Shown here piece after piece: positions 1-6,250 of a DNA stretch of 17,827 nt. The stretch's first letter is position 1; every line of letters starts with the position of its first letter. Below the pieces are notes generated by a model. That model did no database searches, was not told the origin of the DNA, and worked only from the letters and a program-made list of their open reading frames with translations. The stretch lies in assembly GCA_041395325.1 (NCBI GenBank), contig JAWLAT010000049.1:1-17827 (forward strand), written 5' to 3'. A program made the translations under genes and the position numbers. The DNA comes from JAWLAT01 sp041395325. GTDB lineage: Bacteria > Pseudomonadota > Gammaproteobacteria > Xanthomonadales > SZUA-5.

Positions 1-757
1 GATTCTGCCAGCCATCGTTGACGGCGCCGTACCAGAGCCACAGGGCGTCCATGGATCCTTGATGCAGCGCACGCTCCCACAGACCGAAAGCGTGCAGTCG
101 GTATTGTTCATACAGCGCAGGGTCGGCCACCAAACCCGCCATCGTCACCCCTTCCAGGCGCGCAAAGGCCACCATTGCGGAAGCGTTGCCCGCCAGCGCC
201 GCCTGCAACATGAACCAGGGCGCTCTGTCGATGAGCTCGGGAGGCAAGGCCTCGCACGCTGCCCGCTGATGCAGACGGCGGCGCCGCTGGTCCCGCAGGG
301 ACGCGATCTGCGCATCGGAACGCCCCTGCTCTCGCCACCTCGTCTCGTCCATCTGCTCGTCTGGGGCCGTGGACAAAGACCTCAGCTTGTGGCGGCATTT
401 GCTCAGTTCCACGCCCAGTCGGCACGCCGCCGCCGCGTCTCCTGCCCGTGCTCGCGCCTCCAGCAGCGGCACCAGTTCTGCCAGCGGCAGCGCACCCGGC
501 AGCGGATTGGGCGGCGTGGACGTGGCGGGCGGAGGGGATTGGCGCAACGGTGCGGCTGGCGCGGCTATCTTCAGTGTGGGTGGCTTCTGCGCTGGGCTCG
601 CGTCGGCAGCCAGCGCTGCTTCCGGCACCGGCTCCGCCATATCCGAAGGCGCGGAACCCACCTCCAGGTCGGGATTGCCGCCCGACTTCAACCGCCATCC
701 CATTGCCGTGGCCAGCAGTAGCACGACGACGATCGCGATGACCCAGCGGTTTCGCAT
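1..757 (-). CDS. Sel1-like repeat protein, membrane-anchored, partial (3' end beyond window)
   Basis: An open frame runs on the minus strand from an ATG at 757 to the window edge, giving 252 codons with no stop. Residues 5-20 (WVIAIVVVLLLATAMG) form a hydrophobic segment that is a signal anchor or uncleaved signal. Residues about 30-90 are a Pro/Ala-rich linker of the kind that spans the periplasm. From about residue 96 there are alanine-rich helical segments containing AGDAAAACRLGVEL, ALAGNASAMVAFARL and ALHQGSMDALWLWYG, which resemble degenerate Sel1-like (SLR) helix pairs. The protein is therefore probably an inner-membrane-tethered periplasmic scaffold; no catalytic motif is visible. It lies 110 bases downstream of nlpD on the same strand and may be read from the same transcript. 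A GAGG sequence sits about 10 bases before the ATG. The specific function is unknown. Sel1 membership is inferred from residue pattern only. Confidence 0.7.
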   Translation of the reverse strand, partial: MRNRWVIAIVVVLLLATAMGWRLKSGGNPDLEVGSAPSDMAEPVPEAALAADASPAQKPPTLKIAAPAAPLRQSPPPATSTPPNPLPGALPLAELVPLLEARARAGDAAAACRLGVELSKCRHKLRSLSTAPDEQMDETRWREQGRSDAQIASLRDQRRRRLHQRAACEALPPELIDRAPWFMLQAALAGNASAMVAFARLEGVTMAGLVADPALYEQYRLHAFGLWERALHQGSMDALWLWYGAVNDGWQN

Positions 758-867
758 CCAGCGGCCTCACACAGTCCGGTCGACCTACGCTGACACCTGC
801 CTCCCCAACAGACAAGCAGCCGCGAATACTCCCCGAGGCCATCGGAACCGGCGGCCGGAAGACCCTG
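758..867 (-). other. Intergenic gap between nlpD and the Sel1-like gene
   Basis: These 110 bases hold no reading frame that I can support. On the minus strand a small GC-rich symmetry (CCGGCCGCCGG) follows the nlpD stop, but it has only a four-base stem and no T run, so it is not a convincing terminator. I see no clear -35/-10 pair either. The Sel1-like gene could be read through from nlpD. Confidence 0.4.
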
Positions 868-1710
868 TCAACGCCCCTGCAGCAGCGGCAGCGGATCGAC
901 GGGCTTGCCGCCGACGCGGATCTCGAAATGCAGCATTTCGCGGTCGGTGCCAGTGCGGCCGAGTTCGGCAATCGGTTGCCCTGCCTTGACCTGTTCGCCC
1001 TCCTGCACCAGCCGGCGGCGGTTGTGGCCATAGGCGGTCAGGTAGCCGCCGGCATGCTTGACGATCACCAGCTCGCCGTAGCCGACCAGCCCGGCGCCGC
1101 TGTAAACCACCTGACCATCGCGGGCGGCCCGGACCGGCTGGCCGGCCTCCCCGGCGATCTTGATGCCCTGCCGGCCGGGATCGTTGGCGACGAAGCCACG
1201 GATCACCGAACCTTCGGTCGGCCAACGCCAGCTGCCGCCGCCCGCACTCGCCGCCGGCGCTGCCGCGGGCGGTTTGGCGGGCACTGTCGTGGGCGACGGT
1301 GTCGCGGCCGGGGTGGGCTTGGGTGGCATCGGTGTCGGGCTGGCGGTCTGGCGCGTCGGCACCGGCGCGGTCCGTGCCGTCGATGGCTTGCCGCTGGGCC
1401 GCGCCGCCGGACGACTGCCGGACGAACTCGCGGTCCGACTGGGTGCGCTGACCTGCAGCCGCTGCTTCGGGTAAATCGTGAACGGGGCCGAGATCTTGTT
1501 CCAGCGCGCCAATTCGCGGAAATCCACCCCATAGCGGCGGGCGATGGCGTAGAGCGTGTCGCCGGACTGCACCACGTGGATCTTCGCGGCGCTGGGCCTG
1601 GGCGTGGCCGCCGGACGCGAGCTCGGTCGCGGTTCCGGCCGCACCGGATCGTCGCGCAGAAAGCAACCGCCCAGCGCCAGCATCAGGCAAAGCAGCGTCA
1701 GCAGCCTCAC
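868..1710 (-). CDS. nlpD: NlpD-like lipoprotein, LysM plus degenerate LytM (M23) domain, amidase activator
   Basis: This is a 280-residue protein. A lipoprotein signal ends at LALGGC, with the lipidated Cys at 16. A LysM peptidoglycan-binding domain (about 45-88, HVVQSGDTLYAIARRYGVD) comes next, followed by a Ser/Pro/Thr/Ala-rich linker (89-158) and a C-terminal LytM/M23 fold (161-275). The zinc site is broken. The first metal-His motif reads QGIK (181-184), and the final HxH reads MLH (259-261), although the YGH histidine (229) remains. Loss of the zinc ligands is typical of NlpD/EnvC proteins, which activate AmiC-type N-acetylmuramoyl-L-alanine amidases during daughter-cell separation rather than cutting peptidoglycan. 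The start is GTG at 1710 and overlaps the pcm stop as GTGA, which suggests coupled translation. In many gammaproteobacteria rpoS follows, but here it does not. Confidence 0.93.
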   Translation of the reverse strand: MRLLTLLCLMLALGGCFLRDDPVRPEPRPSSRPAATPRPSAAKIHVVQSGDTLYAIARRYGVDFRELARWNKISAPFTIYPKQRLQVSAPSRTASSSGSRPAARPSGKPSTARTAPVPTRQTASPTPMPPKPTPAATPSPTTVPAKPPAAAPAASAGGGSWRWPTEGSVIRGFVANDPGRQGIKIAGEAGQPVRAARDGQVVYSGAGLVGYGELVIVKHAGGYLTAYGHNRRRLVQEGEQVKAGQPIAELGRTGTDREMLHFEIRVGGKPVDPLPLLQGR

Positions 1711-2378
1711 GCCAGCCCGCCCAGCATCGGCACGAAGCTCACCGCATCCAGCGTCTCTCGCCGCAGGGCGTCGCCCTGACGAGTCAGTCGCAGCAACTGC
1801 TGCTGCCCGGCCGGCCCCACCGGGGCCACCAGCACGCCGCCGTCGACCAGTTGCTCGATCAGCGCCGGCACCAGCTGCTCAGCCGCGGCGGTGACGATGA
1901 TGGCGTCGAAGGGGGCTTCCTCGGGCCAGCCGACGTGGCCATCGGCATGACGGCTGCGGATATTCTTCAGCCCCAGCCGACGAAAACGACGGCGGGCCTG
2001 GAACAGCAACTCGTCGATGCGCTCGACGGTGTAGACCTCACCGACCAGCGGGCTCAGCACGGCCGCCTGATAGCCCGAGCCGGTGCCGACCTCCAGCACC
2101 CGCTGCGGCGCACCGTCGGCTGCGGCCAACAGCGCTGCGGTCATTCGCGCGACGATGAAGGGCTGCGAGATCGTCTGCCCCAGGCCAATCGGCAGGGCGG
2201 TGTCCTCGTAGGCGCGGCTGGCCAGCGCCTCATCGACGAAGGCGTGCCGCGGCAGTCGACGGATCACCTCCAGCACCCGCTCATCGGCGATGCCGGCCGC
2301 CTGCAGCCGCGCCACCAGGCGATCGCGCGCCCGCTGCGAGGTCATGCCACTGCCGCCGAGGGTGCTGGCCGGACTCAT
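1707..2378 (-). CDS. pcm: Protein-L-isoaspartate O-methyltransferase
   Basis: This enzyme transfers a methyl group from S-adenosylmethionine to L-isoaspartyl residues, which starts repair of age-damaged proteins in the cytoplasm. At 223 residues it is close to the roughly 208 of the E. coli enzyme. Family signatures are clear: ALPIGLGQTISQPFIVARM (61-79), the SAM-binding motif VLEVGTGSGYQAAVL (94-108), then VYTVER (115-120), PFDAIIVTAAA (157-167) and the C-terminal VSFVPMLGGLA. I chose the ATG at 2378 because it overlaps the surE stop as ATGA, the same arrangement as pcm/nlpD. An internal ATG at 2345 (MTSQRARDRL) would give 212 residues, nearer the E. coli length, so the first 11 residues are uncertain. 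Neither start has a strong Shine-Dalgarno sequence. surE and pcm are a classic pair in proteobacteria. Confidence 0.95.
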   Translation of the reverse strand: MSPASTLGGSGMTSQRARDRLVARLQAAGIADERVLEVIRRLPRHAFVDEALASRAYEDTALPIGLGQTISQPFIVARMTAALLAAADGAPQRVLEVGTGSGYQAAVLSPLVGEVYTVERIDELLFQARRRFRRLGLKNIRSRHADGHVGWPEEAPFDAIIVTAAAEQLVPALIEQLVDGGVLVAPVGPAGQQQLLRLTRQGDALRRETLDAVSFVPMLGGLA

Positions 2379-3133
2379 GTGTTCAGCGTGCTGATCCAGC
2401 TGGCCACGTTCTCCAGCGCCCGATAGCGTGTCAGATCGACGGTAATCGGCGTGACCGAAACGAATCCGCGCCGCACCGCATCGAAGTCGGTGCCCGGACC
2501 GGCGTCCTGCTCCGGCCCGGCCGGACCGATCCACCAGATCGGCCGACCGCGCGGATCGACCTGCTCGATGCACGCTTCGGAGCGGTGCCGATGCCCCAAT
2601 CGTGTCACCTCGAAGCCCTGGATCTGCTCGAAGGGCCGATCCGGCACATTGACGTTGAGAATGGTGTCGGCCGGCAGCGGATCCTCCAGCAGCCGCCGGA
2701 CGATCTTCACGGCGGCCAGCCCGGCGCTGTCGAAGTGCTGGCAACGATGATCGACGCTGACCAATGAGACGGCCACCGCCGGCAGGCCCAGAAAGCGACC
2801 CTCCATGGCGGCGGCCACGGTGCCCGAATAGAGCACGTCATCGCCGAGATTGGCGGAATTGTTGATGCCCGAGACCACCAGATCCGGCTCGTCCTTGAGC
2901 ATCCCGGCCAGCGCCAGGTGCACGCAATCGGTGGGCGTACCGGCGACTCGATAGCGACCCTCACCCAGATCGTGCACGCGGATCGGCTGATCCAGCGTCA
3001 ACGAGTTGCTGGCGCCGCTGCGGTCACGGTCCGGCGCCACCACACTGACCCGGCCCACCCCGGCCAGATGCCGCGCCAGCACCGCGATTCCCGGTGCGTC
3101 CACGCCATCGTCGTTGCTGATCAGCACATGCAT
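2375..3133 (-). CDS. surE: 5'/3'-nucleotidase SurE
   Basis: This is a metal-dependent nucleoside monophosphate phosphatase of 252 residues, the normal family length. The metal site is intact: Asp8-Asp9 in LISNDDGVDAPG, Ser39 in APDRDRSGASNSLT, and Asn91 in SGINNSANLGDDVLYSGTVAAAMEG. The PTDCVHLAL segment (67-75) is also standard. It works in the cytoplasm and in other bacteria contributes to stationary-phase survival. The ATG at 3133 is the only sensible start and is preceded by an AGGG about 11 bases upstream. It is first in the surE-pcm-nlpD unit and diverges from the Smr gene, so its promoter must lie within roughly 3134-3250 or further upstream. Confidence 0.96.
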   Translation of the reverse strand: MHVLISNDDGVDAPGIAVLARHLAGVGRVSVVAPDRDRSGASNSLTLDQPIRVHDLGEGRYRVAGTPTDCVHLALAGMLKDEPDLVVSGINNSANLGDDVLYSGTVAAAMEGRFLGLPAVAVSLVSVDHRCQHFDSAGLAAVKIVRRLLEDPLPADTILNVNVPDRPFEQIQGFEVTRLGHRHRSEACIEQVDPRGRPIWWIGPAGPEQDAGPGTDFDAVRRGFVSVTPITVDLTRYRALENVASWISTLNT

Positions 3134-3248
3134 GCAGTGTCATCCCTGTCACGGTCGGTGGATTGGCGCCCGCAGTCCCGGCGCAGCGTCCAGGGCGCCT
3201 ATGATACGGACTCGGGCCCATCGGGGCTTGGCCCGTTGGAACGACAGC
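3134..3248. promoter_or_regulatory. Divergent intergenic region between surE and the Smr gene
   Basis: This 115-base gap must carry control signals for both diverging genes unless promoters lie inside them. A -10-like TATGAT occurs at 3200-3205 on the plus strand, and the overlapping TATCAT is readable on the minus strand (3206-3201). Neither has a good -35 at 16-18 bases; the nearest plus-strand TTGGCG (3163-3168) is 31 bases away. The assignment as a shared promoter region is inference from gene layout. Confidence 0.35.
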
Positions 3249-3791
3249 GTGCAGATCGGTGATGACAACGGCCCCAGGCCGGACGAAGACGACCGCGACC
3301 TCTTTCGCCAGGCCATCGGTGAGGTGCGCCGGATCCATGCCGAGAGCCCACCGGCGCCACCACGACCCAAGCCCGCGCCGCGACAACGACAAGCGGACGA
3401 CGCAGCAGTGCTGCGCGATCTGGCCAGTGAGCAGCCAATTCGGGAGGGCGCCGAGAGCGGCGAGGTGCTGAGCTACATCGCGCCCGGCTATCCAAGGCGC
3501 TATCTGCGCCGTCTGATCCGCAGTCACTATGTGATCAGTGACAGCATCGACCTGCACCATCTGGAAGTTCAGCGCGCCCGCGAGGTGATGGCGCTGTTCC
3601 TGCGCCAGGCCCGCAACGAGGGGCATTTCTGCCTGCGCATCATTCACGGCAAGGGTGGCGCGAAGGGATCCCCGCTGAAGGCGATGGTCGAACTGGAGCT
3701 GCTGCGCCGGGCCGAAGTCGTCGCCTTCCACTCCGCCCCGGCCAATCAGGGGGGGACCGGGGCAGTCGACGTGCTGTTGCGCCGCGCCTGA
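3249..3791 (+). CDS. Smr domain protein (possible DNA nicking or RNA endonuclease)
   Basis: The C-terminal half is an Smr (small MutS-related) domain: DSIDLHHLEVQRAREVMALF (98-117), then CLRIIHGKGGAKGSPLK (128-144), and AEVVAFHSAPANQGGTGAVDVLLRR. The DLHH and HGKG motifs are those of standalone Smr proteins of the proteobacterial YfcN/SmrA-like group, which act as nucleases on DNA or on stalled ribosomes and mRNA. The N-terminal 90 residues (DDRDLFRQAIGEVRRI, then a Pro-rich linker) are typical for the group. The start is uncertain. I prefer GTG at 3249, which yields 180 residues beginning just before the conserved DRDLF segment. An ATG at 3201 in the same frame adds 16 residues but overlaps the presumed promoter. 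The frame remains open still further upstream, inside the antisense of surE, and those starts are unlikely. Confidence 0.85.
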   Translation: MQIGDDNGPRPDEDDRDLFRQAIGEVRRIHAESPPAPPRPKPAPRQRQADDAAVLRDLASEQPIREGAESGEVLSYIAPGYPRRYLRRLIRSHYVISDSIDLHHLEVQRAREVMALFLRQARNEGHFCLRIIHGKGGAKGSPLKAMVELELLRRAEVVAFHSAPANQGGTGAVDVLLRRA

Positions 3792-3840
3792 GCACCAATC
3801 TCACGCTGGCCTGCGGCTGTTTTTTCAGGACGCGTCTGTT

Positions 3841-3867
3841 CCGCCGGTCTCGGCGGTGATCAATTTT
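3841..3867 (+). terminator. Possible rho-independent terminator after the Smr gene
   Basis: A perfect six-base stem, CCGCCG (3841-3846) and CGGCGG (3851-3856), has a GTCT loop and lies 49 bases past the Smr stop. It is followed by TGATCAATTTT, so the T tract is late and short. It may stop the Smr transcript before the secreted-protein gene. No -35/-10 pair is evident between this hairpin and 3916. Confidence 0.4.
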
Positions 3868-3903
3868 CCCGCGCTGCGTCGTAACCCGGGTTCAACATGA
3901 CCT

Positions 3904-3907
3904 GGAG
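3904..3907 (+). promoter_or_regulatory. Ribosome binding site deciding the start of the secreted repeat protein
   Basis: GGAG at 3904-3907 is spaced eight bases from the ATG at 3916. The in-frame GTG at 3907 overlaps this site and therefore cannot use it, so the ATG at 3916 is favoured. Confidence 0.65.
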
Positions 3908-3915
3908 TGACGCCG

Positions 3916-6249
3916 ATGGACTTTCGCAAGACACTGAACGGGCTGTTGTTGCTCGCCGCGCTGGGCTTGCCAGCAACTGGGGTGCGGGCCGCCTGGGAGG
4001 GTGACTGGTCGGTGCCGCGCGGCTGCAATCAGCCGATCACGCAGCTGGAGCGACTGGATGCCAACCGGGCGATCCTGCTGGGCAGCTTCGATGTCTGCGG
4101 CACGGCGGCAGCGCCGGGCATGGCGGTGTATGACTTCAGCGGCAACCGCTTTCGCGCGGTCGGCGTGGACCTGTCGGCCACAGTCGATGTGCTGCCCGAC
4201 CTGCGCGCCCTGGCCGCGCGCAGTGACGGCGCCGGCAAGGTCTATCTGGCGGGCATCGACGCCGACTCCCGTTTGCGGCTGGCCCGGGTCGGGAGCAGCA
4301 ATGGGCTGGAATGGATCGTCAGCAGTGGCGGCCCGGAATTGGCGGGCGAGCCGGTGGCGATGGATTTCGACAGTGCCGGCCAGTTGTATCTGGCGACCGA
4401 GCAGGGCGTCCTGCGGGGATCGCCGGGCAGCCCGTGGAGCTGGACTCGCCTGGGTGCGCTGGACCTGTTCCCGTCGACCGGTCGGCTGCTCGCCCTGGCC
4501 TACGACCGCGAACGTTCGCAGGTGGTCGTTGGAGGCAATTTCCAGTCGATCGGCGGCACCGCGGCGAGCCATATTGCGCATTGGAACGGCAGCAGCTGGC
4601 AACCGCTGAATGCGCCGCTGGATGGCATCGGGCTGGACGGCCCGGTCAATACGCTGGTCTCGCTGCCCGATGGCAACGCCGGTCTGAGCAGCGGCCTGTA
4701 CGTCGGTGGTCAGTTCACAGGGGGCGTGGCCGGCGTGCTGGAGCTACACAACATCGCCCGCTACAACGGCTTTGGCTACAACGCGCTCGGCGCCAGCCTG
4801 TCCACCCGAGGACTGCGCAATGGCGCCGTGCTGGCCATTCGCCCCAATCAGGCACGGACCCGCTTGCTCATCGCGGGAGCATTCCAGACCGCGGGAACCA
4901 GCCAGACCGTCAACGGGGTGGTGCAATGGGATGGCGCGAGCTGGTTTGCGCTCGATGACGTGGCGGCCGGACTGGGCCTGGATCCGCGACCGGCGGCCAT
5001 CGTCGAGGTGGACGGTCGCATCGTGGTCGGTGGCAGCATCTACAGCAGCGGTACGCTGGCGCTCAGCCATGTGGCGCATTACCAGGCCAACGGCTGGCGC
5101 ACGCTAGGTGGCTCGACCGGGCTGGGACTGGTGGGCCGCGCCGGATTGCTGGGTTTGCGCGCGGCCAATCCGGCCCGCTTGCCGGCCGATGACGCTCTGT
5201 TCATCGGCGAACTGGATCGGCTGGGCCTGCAGGATTCGGTCAATGCGGTGCGCTGGGATGCGGCCACATCGACACCGCGCCCGGTGGTGCCCAGTGGCAG
5301 CAACGTGCCGTTGTTCGCTCGCGGTTGCGCCGATCGTGCCCTGCCGCGCATGCATCTGTTTGCGCCCGGCAGCGATCCCTTCGCCGGTGCCGGCGTCAGC
5401 GGCCCGCATGCGCAATTGGCCGTCGCCAGCATGCAACTGCAGCAAGGCTCCAGCCAGTCCGCCGATCGCTGCGTCGTGGCGGCCGGCACTGGCGTGGTCT
5501 ACAGCAGTCGCTACAACAGCGGCACCGCGATGTCGGAGATCCGGGCCTACAACCCTTCGTCGGGCGTCGGCACGGTCATTGGCCAGGCGTCTGGTTCGGT
5601 TGGCGTGATGGCCTTCGACGATCTGCGTGGCGTGCTTTATGTCGGCGGCACGCTGTTCGCCGTCAACGGAGTCAGTGCGGCCAATGTGGCCCGCTACACC
5701 GTGGCGACCGACAGCTGGGCCAACCTGGGTGCCGACGGCGTCAACGGCTCGGTCAACGCCATCGGCATCGACCCGCAGCGTTCGGATTACGTCTACGTCG
5801 GCGGACAGTTCAGTCAGGCCGGCGGGATGGCGCAGCCGGCCGTGGCACGCTGGCATACAGTGGATCAGATGTGGGTGCCCATGGCCGATTTCTGTGGCGC
5901 CATCGACGGCGCCTGCGCGGTGTCCACGCTGCAAATCCGCAGCCTGTTGCCGGTCGGCAGCGACGCCGTCTTCGTCGGTGGCCAATTCGCCAGTCTGGAC
6001 GGCGGCCGCGGACTGTTGTCCTACAGCAGTGGCAGCTGGTCGGACGTTTTCGACGGCGGCGTGTTCGGTGCCGACGGGCAGGCCGGCGCCGTGCAGCAAC
6101 TGCACCGGGCCGGCGACCGTCTGGTCGTGGCCGGGCAGTTCGTCGGCACCGGTCGCGGCGCCGCCAGCCGCGCCGCCAGCGGCCTGGCCGTGTTCGCTCT
6201 GCCAGCCGATCCGGTGGTCGACGCCATTTTCGCCGATGGCTATGAGTAG
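3916..6249 (+). CDS. Secreted VGGxF-repeat protein (probable beta-propeller) with C-terminal DAIFADGYE tail
   Basis: This protein has 777 residues. A Sec signal peptide occupies residues 1-25 (basic start MDFRK, hydrophobic LLLLAALGL, probable cut after VRA). The body contains repeats of the form hydrophobic-V-G-G-x-F, a short loop, then IARWNGSSW-like strands. I count them near residues 202, 262, 317, 369, 574, 626, 685 and 736, in two groups of four. The gap between the groups (about 412-570) contains two Cys. Further Cys near the N-terminus (RGC, DVCGT) and at DFCGAIDGAC suggest disulfides outside the cytoplasm. The pattern resembles kelch/galactose-oxidase-type propeller repeats of bacterial surface proteins, so binding is more likely than catalysis; no catalytic motif is seen. 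The protein ends in PVVDAIFADGYE, a tail I associate with secreted proteins of Lysobacterales. Its stop is one base from the convergent kinase gene. Function unknown. Confidence 0.85.
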   Translation: MDFRKTLNGLLLLAALGLPATGVRAAWEGDWSVPRGCNQPITQLERLDANRAILLGSFDVCGTAAAPGMAVYDFSGNRFRAVGVDLSATVDVLPDLRALAARSDGAGKVYLAGIDADSRLRLARVGSSNGLEWIVSSGGPELAGEPVAMDFDSAGQLYLATEQGVLRGSPGSPWSWTRLGALDLFPSTGRLLALAYDRERSQVVVGGNFQSIGGTAASHIAHWNGSSWQPLNAPLDGIGLDGPVNTLVSLPDGNAGLSSGLYVGGQFTGGVAGVLELHNIARYNGFGYNALGASLSTRGLRNGAVLAIRPNQARTRLLIAGAFQTAGTSQTVNGVVQWDGASWFALDDVAAGLGLDPRPAAIVEVDGRIVVGGSIYSSGTLALSHVAHYQANGWRTLGGSTGLGLVGRAGLLGLRAANPARLPADDALFIGELDRLGLQDSVNAVRWDAATSTPRPVVPSGSNVPLFARGCADRALPRMHLFAPGSDPFAGAGVSGPHAQLAVASMQLQQGSSQSADRCVVAAGTGVVYSSRYNSGTAMSEIRAYNPSSGVGTVIGQASGSVGVMAFDDLRGVLYVGGTLFAVNGVSAANVARYTVATDSWANLGADGVNGSVNAIGIDPQRSDYVYVGGQFSQAGGMAQPAVARWHTVDQMWVPMADFCGAIDGACAVSTLQIRSLLPVGSDAVFVGGQFASLDGGRGLLSYSSGSWSDVFDGGVFGADGQAGAVQQLHRAGDRLVVAGQFVGTGRGAASRAASGLAVFALPADPVVDAIFADGYE

Positions 6250-6250
6250 C

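Noticed and set aside
108..1031. Minus-strand frame of 307 codons joining nlpD's 3' end and the Sel1-like gene
   Set aside because: It is out of frame with NlpD and with the better-supported protein that starts at 757; the composition is that of a shifted frame.
928..1779. Long plus-strand open frame opposite nlpD
   Set aside because: It is antisense to a clearly recognised gene, its product is Arg/Gly/Ala-rich without motifs, and such frames are expected in GC-rich DNA.
2379..2744. N-terminal extension of Pcm to an ATG at 2744
   Set aside because: It would overlap surE by more than 360 bases and adds a low-quality Arg-rich sequence; the ATGA overlap at 2378 is preferred.
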